Assembly (NCBI GenBank): GCA_002633005.1
Contig: NMRA01000314.1
Span: 158,898-222,897 of the forward strand
DNA from: Phoronis australis
Taxonomy: Eukaryota; Phoronida; Phoronidae
DNA: 64,000 nt
Direction: 5' to 3'
Part shown: positions 11,601 to 23,799 of the stretch, piece after piece
Layout of the letters: each line of letters begins with the position of its first letter
Position numbering within the stretch: position 1 is the stretch's first letter
Notes under the pieces: generated by a model
The model's database searches: none
Told to the model about the DNA's origin: nothing
What the model saw: the letters and a program-made list of their open reading frames with translations, nothing else
Position numbers and translations under genes: made by a program

Positions 11601-14600
11601 CGAGGACGCTGTAACAGAGTCAGGTAAAAATAGTTTAAGTCAGCGGTCGTGGCATCAACTTGATTCCGTTTCGAATTATTCAAATGAAAATGAAAATGTG
11701 ATCTCTTGGCACAGTAGTAGGTTAATGGAGATAAGTAGTGAATTGGTTAGAAAACACCGAATGCTCGATACCACCCAGCAGGCCTGTAGCATAACGGACA
11801 GGCTCGTGCCTTGTATAGACTCAAAGTACTCTCCCTTGAATCCGATCCGATTGTCACGCTGAAATACACCGTTGCCAAGGTTAACCAGGCCTTTTGCCAG
11901 TCATAATCCTGTCACGGTCAGCACACACACGCACACGCACGCACACACACACACACACATACTCGTATTGCATGCGAAGTCAGGACCATATACAGAAACC
12001 ACGATGTGGGGACCCACCTTCCCAAATATCCAGGAGGATTCTTGCCGAGTGTCAACGTTCCTTGACAAGTACCGTTAAACATAACCATCAAAGGAAATCC
12101 GTAGATGTTAGAACTTCTTATACAAATGAGATGGAAGTTTACCAACAAAGTGAGGACGGACTTGTGAGGACCCAGTGTTAAGTCCTCACATCGTAGCCTG
12201 ACTTAACCAACAAAGTGAGGNTTTGACGCAAATACAAACACACGCGCGCGCGCGCACGCACACGCAAGCACACACACACACAATTAGCTGAGCAATTATA
12301 TGTAATTTTAAGTAAGCAACTGCTTTAACGGCCTAAACTTTTTATTTAGACCAAATGTAATTTCTTTCCGTAAAATACTGTAACATGATTTTAACTCCCA
12401 AAAATGTTTTTTATTATTATTTTATTTTTCTTCTATGTATTTGTTATCATTGATAAACAATTACAAAAACGCAAACAAGCTCATCCATTCATACACACAT
12501 GCACACCTAAGGAAAGACCATTCTCGTATTTTGTATGAAGTAAAACGCATGCTACGTGGAATTAATGTGAGCCCATTTCCCAGAGAAACTCTCATACACA
12601 AATTTTATATACGCAATTAATTTTTCAGCGTTATAGTATTCGTGAGTATACATGTACGTAACAAACTCGTGAATATTAGATACACTTTTGTGGCATATCA
12701 CCTCTAAGTGTACTGTTTGGCTAGTAATAGCAAAATGTTAAATAGGAAATCGTGTCTCATCACGTCCAAGAAGAACATCTTTGTAAGAGAAACAGTTGGG
12801 AAGCTGAATGAGACATTTTGAAGTAGCTCTCTGAATTCCTTCTAAAAATCTTCTACAAGGCGACATTCCCCAAAAGGTGTGACAGCGTCCCTGGAGCTTT
12901 ATTACAAAGGGAACATGTATTAGNTGCTACGTGGAATTAATGTGAGCCCATTTCCCAGAGAAACTCTCATACACAAATTTTATATACGCAATTAATTTTT
13001 CAGCGTTATAGTATTCGTGAGTATACATGTACGTAACAAACTCGTGAATATTAGATACACTTTTGTGGCATATCTCCTCTAAGTGTACTGTTTGGCTAGT
13101 AATAGCAAAATGTTAAATAGGAACATCTTTGTAAGAGAAACAGTTGGGAAGCTGAATGAGACATTTTGAAGTAGCTCTCTGAATTCCTTCTAAAAATCTT
13201 CTACAAGGCGACATTCCCCAAAAGGTGTGACAGCGTCCCTGGAGCTTTATTACAAAGGGAACATGTATTAGGAATCCCGAACTTGGATTTTGACTAAAAA
13301 AGTATTTGTAGCAATAATCCTGTATAATATTTTAAATTGGAACCATCTAATGTTTGGATCCTTTGAAATTTCGTAAGGCAAGGCGTATATTCTCTTCCAA
13401 TCTAAACTATCTCCTAACTCTATTTGCCCTTTACACTCTGAGTAGGAAGGTTTCTTGGTGTCGTTAAAAATAGAACAAACAAGTCTACAACCATGCACAT
13501 CCTTCCGTAACTATGTAATTGTTACGGACATGCAAGGAGAATAGATATTAACTCTTTTGAATTTATTTTGAAATGGACTTTGTGAGACCTTCTTAGAACA
13601 GAAAACAACACCATTATATTCTACAACGTTGATTTTCACATCGAACCCGTTTATCATATGGTCTAAATTTACGAAATCTCCATCAGAGGTATACATATCT
13701 CTGATAAATTTTAAGCTACAAATCGAGACCTATAAAAAACACTTCCGCATCCGATCCCCAAGTTACTATTAAACCAGAAGGGTTAATTCAAAAAGTCTTC
13801 TTCACTCGCAACGATTATTTTCTCATAAAAAGTGGCTACTACTTCCGAATACGTCGGGCTAATAGGAGTTATCAATGAAAGTCAACTTCAACTTAATAAA
13901 GTCTTCTCCATATGAAGCAAAATTCTTTAAAAACAGGTAGAGTGAGTATTGTAACTGATCACTTTTAGACCCGGGGCTTGAAAGCCATCTACGGGCCATG
14001 GCTTTGCTGAAAGTATGTATATTAACACTTTGAAGTCCTCCTTGATATAGTCCTCAACAGGCCCTGGTTCGTTTAATTTCATCATTACGAGCCTGACATA
14101 CATATCTAAAGAATATCGTATTCAATTCATCTGAGACCTCTACTGGTGGATTTGGTAAACTTGACAAAAAATTAAATTTCGACTGCTATTCTGTGGCTGG
14201 AACTGAAAAGATATTAGAGGGCAAACTACATATAGTCCCGGAATCTATCCAGGGCCAAAGGTGCTTATAAAGAATGACTATTGTAATTGTCATTGCGTTG
14301 ACCAATTTTGTGGAGAAGTCACTGATTGCATGGTACCGTACCCCAAGAGTCTCGCTTGACGAACAATAATAACAAAATGAAAATGAAACAATAAAATTAG
14401 ACGTGATTTGACAACCACAACACTTGATTAAAACTCAGTAGAGCAGGCAGCCGACAATTCTTATCGCAAATTCTCGCGACTAATCTCGGGGTCGCAAGCT
14501 CTTATAATATAATACATAGGCAACGTACGGGAGTTGGCACTCCAGGGCTAGAGTACTATGAGACAGTCAAGTTTATTTACAAATCCGCAGTGGCAAAATC

Positions 14601-16937
14601 AAGTTTTTACTTAGAAAATGTTGGCGCGATATCCTTTTTTAAGAAGGAAGCCTTCGATTTCGTTCATATTTTGTACCGAGGTGCACGTAAGGCATTAGCA
14701 GGCGCCACTCCATTTTGATAACTACCTTATTTTCAAGGTCACAGCCAGATCAAAATTTTATTTAGAAAATGGGGTTGGCGGAAACTAGGTTTTGTTCGCA
14801 TTCTGTAGCTAGGTGTAGTTGGGGCATCACCTAGCGCCTGTCGATTTTTCGTTACTGTCACGTCATTGTAAAGGTCATGTTAGGTCAAAGTGAGAAAAAC
14901 AAGCTTTTGTATTTAGCGAAAAGTTGTTGGTGGGATATCACAAGAATGAAGTTTTAGATTTTGATGACATTCTGCACCAAGGTGTAGGTAGGGCATATCC
15001 GGGTGTCAGTCGATTTTGGTGATATTGCTTTAAGGTCACAGCGAGAAATTCAAATTTGTAATTAGGAAATGTATAATTGTTTGGTTATATAGCCTTTTAA
15101 AGTTGGGTCTAACAATAGTTTTATTCCGTTCAAAATCATGACTACGTAAAAGTTAGAGATTTGAAATATTCATCCAGCGTGCAGTGGCAAGAGACAATTT
15201 AGTTACTCTTGTTCTTACCGTTATCAACCGTGTATTTTCAAGGAAAGCACGTGTTTTGGGCTAGATTTTTGGTCGCCACGAGACAGCTACTAAACTCTAC
15301 GGCGGCTGTAAAAGGACGGTACGACAACTTTTTTCTCCGTTGCTAACTCTATTGATGGAATTATTAACTCTATCGATAGACTTATTAACTCTATCGATAG
15401 ACTTACTACATGTATCTCTCTTGATAGTCTAAAAGTCTAAAAATCAAGAACGTTACCAAAAATCCTAACTATTACATAGCGTGTAATAATGAAAACCCTT
15501 CTTGTAATAGTTGACTGATTAATTAACTTTGTGAATAATAAGAACATAAAAAGGAAATGAGGCCGAGTGGTAGACATCACATGAATGACTAATTACACCA
15601 ACAGGGAAATAGTATCAATGATTCAAAAATTGCTGGCGGATAAAGACAAGATTTTAAAATAAGGATCCCTCAAAGCCGTGAAGAATTAAGTCCAGTATTC
15701 GTCCAAAGTTATCCATCTTTGTACATTAATTAGACATTCGCTGCCCTCTGGTGTAAGTACATTCTTCAGTAAAAATTCCTGTTGCAATGACATCGATAAA
15801 ATATCTTAATTATTCCAACTGCCTTGGCGAAATTTGGCACACAGGCTCCTTATCTTATGTTTTTATTTTCTCTTTACAGTTACCCTATACATCTTGGTCG
15901 TGCTTGCCAAAGACAAATACCGCCGCCAATTGTTTCACTTGGAGGGTGGCATAAAAACTGCCGGTGCTGTTATTGGACCCCTGGTGCTGGAACCATTCCT
16001 ATCGAAGGAGGTGACGTCACGAAATGGTAGTGACTTCACGTCGTTGGCTAGCAACTCTTTCTACAAGTTAAATTCTACGGTTGAGGACGCCATTCGCTGG
16101 ACCCATTCTCAACTTTTCATTGGTTTTTCGATAATTGCTGCTGTTAATTGCGCAGTGGTAATCGTGTTGGTTTTAATTTATGGTTATAATCGAATTAATG
16201 ACAAAAACAAAATTGAAAAACACCCAAGTGACGGCACTTTCAAGGGAAACGTTGCTTTAATTACGCCACTTGTTGTTTTCTTTTTATTTACCACTATTTT
16301 GTTCGGGGCATTTCACACTTATGAAAGTTTCTTGACAATATACAGCGTCGAGTCAAAACTCCGGCTCCCTAAAAGTCAGGGTGTATTTATGACATCAGTA
16401 TTTTGGATTTCAGTAACCGTCAGCAGACTTGCAGCTGTTTCCGTGTCCAAATTTGTTCGGCCTATTTACATTGCTTGGTTTGACCTTGCTCTTGCCATGT
16501 TTGTTATAGCGGTTTTGGCTGCTTTTGCTCAAAAGACGAGCGCTTTACTGTGGATGGGCACCGTTTTCATCGGCTGTCTGTTAAGTACGGCCGGACCTTC
16601 AGTGTTGGCGTGGTCATTTTCTAATATCAATGATGATCCAGTCGTGTTAAGCCTCTACGTAGCTGGCATTGGTTTAGGCTATGCCATATTGCCGCCGTGG
16701 GTTGGTGTCTTAATTCAATACCTTGGACCACAATGTTTGTTTTACTCACTATTGATAGAGATCGCGGCTTCCCTTCTGTGCTTGGCGTTTTTGGTTAAGT
16801 TAGTGAGCTGGAAGGTAGAGTGCGCATGTCAAAAAAGTTCTGATGACACCGTTGCTGCACGGCCCACACATGATGACGAGGAGTACGCTTGCAGTAGTGT
16901 AATTGAAATTCTTACTAAGGTTATGTCAGGGCCGTAG
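8558..16937 (+). CDS. Gene A: MFSD4/NaGLT1-like major facilitator transporter
   Basis: Coding exons 8558-8689, 10914-11199 and 15880-16937 join with phases 0 and 1 to predict 491 residues, near the usual 500 or so of MFSD4 proteins. TM1 spans the first junction; twelve membrane helices are predicted by eye. Family landmarks are GPFLPDLFQITQ after TM1, IGPLVLEPFLS at TM5, a luminal/extracellular TM5-TM6 loop with N-glycosylation sequons (NGS, NST), and STAGPSVLAWSF plus a glycine-rich GIGLGYAILPPWVG in TM10-TM11. Vertebrate relatives are MFSD4A and MFSD4B (NaGLT1, reported sodium-dependent glucose and urea transport). Substrate here is unknown. The start ATG lies directly after the acceptor AG, so the 5' UTR is probably supplied by the exon ending at 5410. 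A tandem paralogue lies downstream (gene B). The last few codons merge into a repeat. Confidence 0.85.
8705..9110. other. Intron block conserved between gene copies
   Basis: Alignable by eye to 44640-45040 in gene B. An acceptor-like CAG precedes a short conserved frame in both, but the frame closes soon and has no family similarity. It is treated as retained intron homology rather than an exon. Confidence 0.4.
9340..10700. other. Gene A intron, GC-richer segment without recognised gene
   Basis: Rich in CGG/CCG and GATCGG-like words compared with its surroundings. It has little visible counterpart in gene B, so it is probably an insertion or fast-diverging DNA. Open frames of 103 and 126 codons (9738-10049 +, 9854-10234 -) overlap each other and show no family features. 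Confidence 0.3.
10914..11199 (+). CDS. Gene A coding exon 2
   Basis: Covers the end of TM1 to about TM4. Acceptor TTGTAG at 10908-10913 and donor GTAAGA at 11200. It is 286 bp, exactly the length of the gene B exon at 46753-47038. Phase 0 in and phase 1 out. Confidence 0.85.
11240..11406 (+). mobile_element. hAT-type MITE, copy 1 (167 bp)
   Basis: Ends are CAGTGCTGTAGTGG and CCACTACAGTACTG. The 8-bp flanks GACGGGGA and GGCCGGGA form a decayed target-site duplication. Gene B at about 47074 has one GACGGGGA and no insertion. Length, CAGTG termini and the 8-bp duplication fit hAT transposition. A second copy lies at 23339-23494. Confidence 0.8.
11922..11962. repeat. CA/CG dinucleotide microsatellite
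   Basis: A (CA)n run with CG interruptions in gene A intron 3. A CA run also sits at the corresponding place in gene B (47850-47893), so it predates the duplication. A further CG/CA tract is at 12238-12281. Confidence 0.9.
12238..12281. repeat. CG/CA microsatellite
   Basis: Alternating purine-pyrimidine tract of CACGCGCG type followed by CACACA, just after a single-N contig join at 12222. Confidence 0.85.
12430..14110 (-). mobile_element. L1/Tx1-like LINE ORF2 C-terminal region, degraded
   Basis: On the - strand from about 14050 there is GGLQSVNIHTFSKAMARRWL, then pieces such as IRDMYTSDGDF (13696) and WFQFKILYRIIATNTFLVKI (13268-13340). A CSLCNK...LSHLLGN-like knuckle follows beyond 13270. 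This order is that of the region after the reverse transcriptase in L1/Tx1-type elements. Stops and frameshifts break it, and 12550-12923 repeats 12925-13271 across an N. It is a dead insertion in gene A intron 3. Confidence 0.7.
12550..13271. repeat. Adjacent near-identical copies split by an N (assembly artefact likely)
   Basis: 12550-12923 is repeated at 12925-13271, differing by a gap of about 27 bp and few substitutions. The join is a single N at 12924 and the first copy stops exactly there. This is the pattern of two haplotype contigs placed side by side. Confidence 0.8.
14111..15420. other. Gene A intron, no gene recognised
   Basis: AT-rich intron with several weak repeats of the form AAAGTCATGTTAGGTC...TTTTTGTATTTAG near 14620-15080 (period roughly 100-130 bp). 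No coding signal was seen. Confidence 0.35.
15430..15835. other. Intron block conserved with gene B
   Basis: Alignable by eye with 48760-49370 in gene B, directly upstream of the last exon in A. Gene B carries an extra insertion of about 187 bp inside it (48806-48992). Confidence 0.5.
15880..16937 (+). CDS. Gene A terminal coding exon
   Basis: Encodes from the end of TM4 through TM12 and a cytoplasmic tail of about 45 residues. Acceptor TCTTTACAG at 15871-15879. The first two bases complete a valine codon with the phase-1 G of the previous exon. The central hydrophilic segment NRINDKNKIEKHPSDGTFKG is the TM6-TM7 loop. The final codons (SGP-stop) lie in GTCAGGGCCGTAGG, the start of a transposon-like G/C-rich block. 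Confidence 0.9.
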
Positions 16938-17110
16938 GAAGAGGGGGTGCCTTTGGGGTACGTGTCCCCCACCCCCCCCCCCCNCCCCCCCTCCAAACAA
17001 AATGTGCAGGATTCAGGGTGGCAACCGACATACGTATAGGAGTGGGGCCGGGGACAGTCGTGAAAAGAAAGACTGTGAAACATGGAGATGAGAGAAAATT
17101 CAAGAGAACA
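16925..17110 (+). mobile_element. Transposon-like block at the end of gene A
   Basis: Begins CAGGGCCGTAGGAAGAGGGGG and runs into a C-rich tract with an N at 16984. CAGGG(G/C)CGTAG-type starts followed by G/C homopolymers are common in hAT-like repeats. No matching right end was found. Confidence 0.4.
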
Positions 17111-18300
17111 TTTGACAACGCAGTATCAGTGCATGGTTTACCCTTTGAGGGCCCTAGCCAGGCTATTGTTGTTACAAATGTACGTTCCCGTTTTTACAGC
17201 ATAGGTCGTCTAAACGCACTTGAAACCGCGCACTTAATCATTCATACATGCATTTCGAAAAATCGAGAAAATTTGTAAAGCGAAGTTTTTGCGGAGTTTA
17301 TTTATTCACTGGGTTTTAAATTCAATAAGACAATTTTGTTGAAAATACATCTTTTCTAGATGCATGGGATAACGGAGACAATTATCGTTCTATTTTTTAC
17401 TAGAAATTGAATATGGCTTGAGAAAAATTGATGACCTGACAGATGGCATCAATTGCTGCGCATTCCTGATGTTCGAAAACTAATATAGATCTTTTAATTA
17501 GAGGCCCAGCCCTTTAAGGGAACCATTTATGACATTCAAGTTACCACCATTTTCATGTTTTTATTGAAAAATTCTTAAGGGGCCGCTCACGGAGAGAGGA
17601 CCTAATGTTGGAATCAATTACCTCTATTTTAATTTTTTGTGAAATCGTACAACCGGTCGAGGAAGGTCACTTCTTGCAGGGTCACACGACGGCGGAATGA
17701 ACTGTCACTCCTAATGATGTTTAGCTTTTCATTTTAAGGTTTTTCATTTCAGACGGGACTCTCTCTCGGTGGTGCGGTTCTGGGGAATTGTCTCTTTGTC
17801 CCTGTATACATGTAAATCCGACATTGACAAGTATTTACGAGGGGAAACTGAGATTCCAAATTCATCAAAGACACAAAACATTCGTACACAGCACAGCCGT
17901 ATCAAGACATTCGATCCAAACAACCAAAAAATGTGAAAAATACAATAGGATTGACCGCCATAGAAAGGGTGGAATTTTGAAGACCACTATTTGTAAATCG
18001 CACAAAAGTACTATTTCCGATGGTTAGTTATTAAATAATGTTACATTTTCCTCATAGTATCTTTTGAAGATCGTAACTAGGAGTTGGTTATAAGGAATTC
18101 GCACATGTCGAAAAGACTGCCGAGGCTACGGTTTTTGATCGAACGGGTTCCTCAGAGTACTCGAAACCATAAACAAAGATTACAACGGGTTTTTTGGAGT
18201 TCAAGTTTAAGTCTTGAACCGTTATAGGTACCTCTGAGATGAGCAAAACCTTAACACGAATTCCCCATGTCTCCACAGTTACCCGTCAAAAATCTGAGTT
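17111..18300. other. Region downstream of gene A, no gene recognised
   Basis: Expected to hold the gene A 3' UTR. No AATAAA close to the stop is evident; AATAAG occurs near 17323 and AATAAA at 18851. Short open frames show no similarity to known families. Confidence 0.3.
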
Positions 18301-18305
18301 AACTT

Positions 18306-18470
18306 TGGGACGCGAAATGGTACAGGGTCACCTTCCGTTCACAGGTTATAAAAAAGCATAAACGCCACTGAAATTATCTTACCTTTAATAGTAATGAACT
18401 TAACGTAATTGTTACAATTGTTTGCGGAATAATGGGCATGCCAAACAAGCTCGTTTCATTTAACTGTTTA
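18306..18470. repeat. Duplicated block, also at 60016-60147
   Basis: GGGACGCGAAATGGTACAGG and following sequence through GTTTGCGGAATAATGGGCATGC recur downstream of gene B. It could mark the downstream edge of the duplicated unit or be a dispersed repeat. Confidence 0.6.
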
Positions 18471-21400
18471 AGTTGTCACGCCAAATGATCAACACACGAG
18501 AAACTCACTCTTTCGTGCACTCGATGAAAACCAATTAATTATACATGCTTCCAATTCCGTTAATAATATCTCGAACTTTTTTCAATGAATAGCTCTTAAG
18601 CAATGTTAGTTAATATTTATGCACCGGTTATAAATCTTTTGCATCTGCTTTCCATATGTTTTTTGTTTTAATGTGTACGTAATAGCATATCTAAATATTT
18701 GAATACTTATATTAAATACTACTTGCAGGCATTTATCTTTGGTATACTACAATGCAGATATACTGCTTCGAGATTTCTGGGTTTGTCATTATTTTCCTTG
18801 TATGTTCTGTGTATTCTTCGATAAATATATATCACATTGAAAAAATGATCAATAAACATTGTAACACATCAACAATTGCCTGATGCTTTTGTAATTCGGA
18901 GTAATTTGCTGTTCGGGGCGACTTGATTAAGCATATTTACTTCTGGAGGTCTTTAATTGTAAACCGTCCACTCAAAACGAAGGACACCGAGGTTATGATT
19001 TAAACTTAGTCGGTAATTCCTAATGTCAACGCGTTCCTTCACCGTATTTCAAAACAGACAAATGGCTTAATCGTTCTTGCGTCATACTGCACCTCAGTCA
19101 GCACGCTTTTATTCGTCCAGCTGTTGAGAAAGTTTTCTCTGCAGTAGCACTTAATGTAGCGGGGTTTACAGAAACGAGCTCACACAACCGTGATAAGAAT
19201 ATCGAAAATACACAAGCATGCTGTTCCTTTCAGCAAAACACTAAATGTGGTTAACTGTGCTGCCAAACTTGTGCTGATAACAAATTTCCCGCGAGTCGCC
19301 AACACTCGTTCTAGTACTTCCGGTTCTAGCCCTATGCCTCCTAGTTGCATTTATGAGGAGCGAAGAATGGGGGGCCATGGCCGCCCTAAAATTCTCCCGA
19401 ATGTCTGACGGGCAAAATCCTGGCTAATACTCTGCCCTGCTCCCAACCCTTGGTTTCGTGTAACTGGGCACAGGCCCCCCTGCTTGAATGTATGATGTCG
19501 TAAGGTGTGGATTTTCGAAACAAAGATATGGAAACGTTTGTTGGTTGGGGAGATGGGAGTCTGTTAATTGTTCAATTATATTTTAAAACAAAGTTTGTGC
19601 ACTGACAGTATTAATAATTAATTGTTAATTAAGAATATTAACACCTGGAATATTGGGGAAAGAAAGCTATTACCGCCCCCAATCTTTTGGTTGAGGAGCG
19701 CCCCCCGTTTTTGCTCCGACCTCTTTTTCAGCAGGTCTGTCTTATATTTAGTACAAAATCCTACAGGTTCTGTACCTGTCACCCTCCAATCACCTATTTT
19801 CACCCGTTTAGCTCTGATTACTGAGTCACACGTATGATATATTTCTCGTAATTTTTATTACCTTTACTGCACAAGTTTTTTCTTTGAAAAACACTTTGAA
19901 ACTAAATAAAGGCAAGGTTCACTAACTGGGACAAAGGCGATGCAGAAATGAGCGCAACGAAGGTCTTTAGTGGAGCAGGGAAGATGGACTTCATGTGAAC
20001 TTTCCGTGTTATGTTATAGGTAAAGTGTATCTGCACACACGAGTAGAAACTGGAGGCTAACCACTTTTTCGCTCATGTTCGACTAAAATTAATCTCCGCG
20101 GGCTGCAATATGTACCTTTGTTGATGAACTGTCAGTTTAAGACATTTAAAAAAAACATTTATTTCACAAGTAGCGACGCGTGTATTAATACTGGATAGAC
20201 AATCAAATCAGCTGATTTGAATTACAGCTATCTTCCACAAAAGATCGATTTTTGTGGGAAAAAGAGCACACCTAAAATAAGTGACTGTTGTGGGTGGGCC
20301 ATTGTCTGGCTATCTCTTCCATAAAATATATCGAAAAAAATCATAACACTTCAGAATCCAGCACAGTATACAGCATAATTGTCATTAAATGTTTAATATA
20401 CCTTACTGGTGACGTATGCCTTGACTCGTTAGCTTTGAAATGCGGGAGTTTGACGAAAACAGAGAGATTTAAACAGCTGTAAATCCATTAACATTCCTTC
20501 ACTGGAAGTAGCCATGTTGGAGAACTAGTTTGACCTATTATACAACTGACCAATAGAATGCATTGTTTCTTGAAATGACAACAGTCCATGATATCCCAAG
20601 TGTAACAGGAATGCTTTCATCTCTGTCTCTGTATTAGCATGACACCTCTTGGTCATCGGCGGTACTAGTGTATTGGTATATTTTGGACATACCTGATTTG
20701 ATCGGGGACCATGAATTCCAAGAACTTTAACTTGGTGACTTGTCATTGGCCCGGTTTGCCATGTGACAGCCTCTATAAATAGTGGACCACCTCGAGGTTT
20801 CGGGAGTTCGGTCACTTTTTCTAGCGTCGTACAGGCGCCACATTTAGACTCAACCAAATTCAACCGAGGCGGTGCTCGCAGATATGGATGGATGCCCAAG
20901 CCCACTAACTTAGGTTAAGTCCTTTAAACTTTTGACTATATCTCCAAATTCACCAAAATCAAGTGATTGTTCTCGGGTTCTCCCCACGAAACGTTGGGGC
21001 TTAATTGTCTAACAAGACACATCAATCACAAACGCACACTCCCGCATTTACACCACAGAACAAAGGCCGGCAGTGTTCGACAACGAAATTCAAGAATGCT
21101 TGTAAGTAAACGTACATGCAACTGTACTGTTTCGTTTCGTTTCGTTAATAAATGCTATATACTAAAACATGGCGACTGTTTCCCTTGACTTAAAAAGTTC
21201 ATTCGTTTTACTAAAATAGTTCACGAGTCCCGTCCGGGCTCGATAACTACACGCGCACGTCAGCGTCACGGTTACACCAGGAATACAGACGGAAAAGTGC
21301 GCTGTAGTAGACCCCAACCAATCTAGAGGGTATGTGCAAGAGATTAGAGGGTCTGTGCAGATTTCCCGCAAGAAAGTCACAGTGACTGTGAGCAGCGCCA
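18471..21400. other. Intergenic between gene A and gene B, no gene recognised
   Basis: A 126-codon - strand frame (20905-20525) and several shorter ones were inspected. None has recognisable domains, membrane segments or conserved splice context. No RNA gene was identified. Confidence 0.35.
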
Positions 21401-21473
21401 ACTGTTAGTATGGCGTCATTGCATGCTGCGCCATCTATTAGTTGTAAAGGTTTTGGGTGAGCAGGTACCTTTC

Positions 21474-21617
21474 CATGGGCGGCGCAGCACTGAAATAAGT
21501 GGGGGGCTATAGCCCCTCTAGCCCCAGTGTGGTGCACAACCCTTAGACCATGAGCGGTGCAGCATTGAACTAAGTGGAGGACAATAGCCCCCAGCCCCCC
21601 ATGGTGCGCCGCTCATG
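21474..21617 (-). mobile_element. Two-unit palindromic GGCGGCGCA element, copy 3
   Basis: Same two-unit design as 5657 and 8356 but in the opposite orientation (starts CATGGGCGGCGCAGCACTGA). It lies about 260 bp upstream of the gene B 5' exon. Confidence 0.65.
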
Positions 21618-21874
21618 CTTTTGCGTGCCGACCTCGGCTTACCGGATATAAGTATGCGCACGCCAACATCCTGAAAAATGCCAGCTTACAGCCAATTGAA
21701 ACCGCGAAAGTAGTGCGCTGTACCTGGGGCTTCATACGTTATCCGTGACATCAGAGGGTTAGCCCTGGGAACCAGGTTGGGGTTCTATGATGTAACTATC
21801 TCATTGCGCTGGCATGCGCGTAATGTCAGCGGTTCAAAAGTGTTTTAATTGGTCAACGTTCGCTATTCCGCCGG

Positions 21875-21962
21875 GCTCGCCGACCACGAGAGACACTCTA
21901 TACTCGAGATCCAACACCACAAACACTACGTTCTTTAGGAGCACATTCAACTAAATTACAGG
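21875..21962 (+). other. Probable 5' noncoding exon of gene B
   Basis: Closely matches 5325-5410. It ends ATTACAGG before donor GTAAGA (21963). Homology to gene A continues into the intron to about 22470. The next homologous exon is at 44406, giving a first intron of about 22.4 kb. Confidence 0.45.
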
Positions 21963-23338
21963 GTAAGACCCGTTTTACTACACTGCTGTGGTCGCACGGA
22001 AGACAGTGGTCATATCCTTCTATTTTTTATATTTTTGTTCATCAATATTTCACGGCACGTAATTTTAGAGTTAACAACGCGATACTTTGGTAACCTACAC
22101 TTGTTACTTCCAAAAAGTGTAGAGCTGACGGTCAAAACCATAAAGCTATCGGGTTTTCAGAGCGTAGTTAGTTGGCCATTTAGGAAAGCGTGTCTTGTAT
22201 GTTATAATTACATTCTTGTATATGCCAACTGGTCCAAGATCATTAGCGGGACATTTTTCAGACTCAGTCAGGTTAAAAAATGGAAAAAATAACATTTTAG
22301 AAACAATTTCGGTTTACGCTCAGAACAGTATTAAAATCATGCTTTCTTTCCAATAATAACTATTCATTTAGTCCACTATTCATTATGTCGTCCTCTTGGG
22401 CCTTACTCAGTTTACAAACAATCTCTTAGCTCGGGAAGAACTGATAGTTCGTTACTGCTTCAGCCACGACAGTGATCATCCATCTGTCTTTGAGTGGAAT
22501 GTGTCTAAAAATTCGGTTATTTTAACTGTAATCTGTGATTACACGTCATTGCAAATATGTATGTATGTATATATATATTTATTTCTGACTAGAGTGTTTT
22601 TTAAATGCAGAATCTAGACTATTTTTACTGAGTGCCGTAGTGTTTTGGTTCCGTTCTTTCCAAACATCCACATGAAAATAAATGCTTGATACAACACTGT
22701 ATGCCCCGAAATTGTTGTTTTCAATGCACAGTTAAGAAATGTTATCAGATAAGTACATGTGCCGTGACAATTCTCGTGCTGTTCACTGGTGGTTACACTG
22801 TACATTGTAAGCGGTGTGCCGTAAACTGTGTTAATCTAAATTTGAAAACATGCTTTGTACTTAGTCACGTTTAATTTATGGTAGGACCCTGGCCAAACGA
22901 CTCTGAAAAATTTTGAAAACGCACACTTTAATTTATTCACACAGATAGACTTTCTCTCCACACGTACATGAACAATGTACATGTTCAATGTACATGTTCA
23001 ATGCAAGCACTGAACGCATAACTAAAATTGTGCTCACTAAAGAATGGATTTTTTAAAACGCCGTATTCACCGTATTCGTGTCAAATTGCGAAAATATTGA
23101 CTTTTTGTACGTACAGTTATTGCCCTTTAGTGAACATGCCGAAAAACTAACGTCACAGTCGTACAACGCTGCATGTGCAGAGGATTTTCTATAAAAAAGC
23201 TCCCGTGCTGGGTGATTTTTTTAGGATCGGGCGCGTTTTCGGAAACTGATAGGTCTTTTCTCCAGCGGCGCACATTACAGTGTAGAAGTATTTCGCGTTT
23301 TAGGAACGCGACAGAACAATATAATCTTGCGTGGCAAC

Positions 23339-23494
23339 CAGTGCTGTAGTGGTAAAATTAGAGGTAAGCAGGCGCCCAAAGCTCACCGTATGACCTTGAG
23401 CACTGAAAGTAACGTGCGGTGCGTAGGCGCTACGTTCAAATGCCAAAAGGTGGTTGGCTGCACCTACGTGCGCCTACGCCCCACTACAGCACTG
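23339..23494 (+). mobile_element. hAT-type MITE, copy 2 (156 bp)
   Basis: Ends CAGTGCTGTAGTGG and CCACTACAGCACTG are perfect inverted repeats. It is flanked on both sides by GTGGCAAC, a perfect 8-bp target-site duplication (23331-23338 and 23495-23502). Internal sequence matches 11240-11406 closely. Confidence 0.9.
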
Positions 23495-23799
23495 GTGGCA
23501 ACTGGAAACACAGAAAAATGGCTGGAGGCTATACATCACAGTCGACTGATATGCATGCTGTCAATCAAAAAATTGGGCGTCATTTGACAAAATAAAATGG
23601 CCAAATCCTGCGCTGTTAAGCATCACCAGTCGTTTTTAATCTCAAAAAGTGCGCGTGTGTGATTTTTCTTAGTTCATACCATGTCACCATGGACGCCTGG
23701 TTCCGTGCAGAACAGGTCGTCGACTCCTAGCGGTCAGGTAGGACAATAATTCGTGATCTATGCTGTACAATGTAAGCATGTGCACGCTGTTATGCTACA

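Noticed and set aside
20525-20905. 126-codon - strand frame
   Set aside because: No domain, splice context or conservation between the gene copies; consistent with chance.
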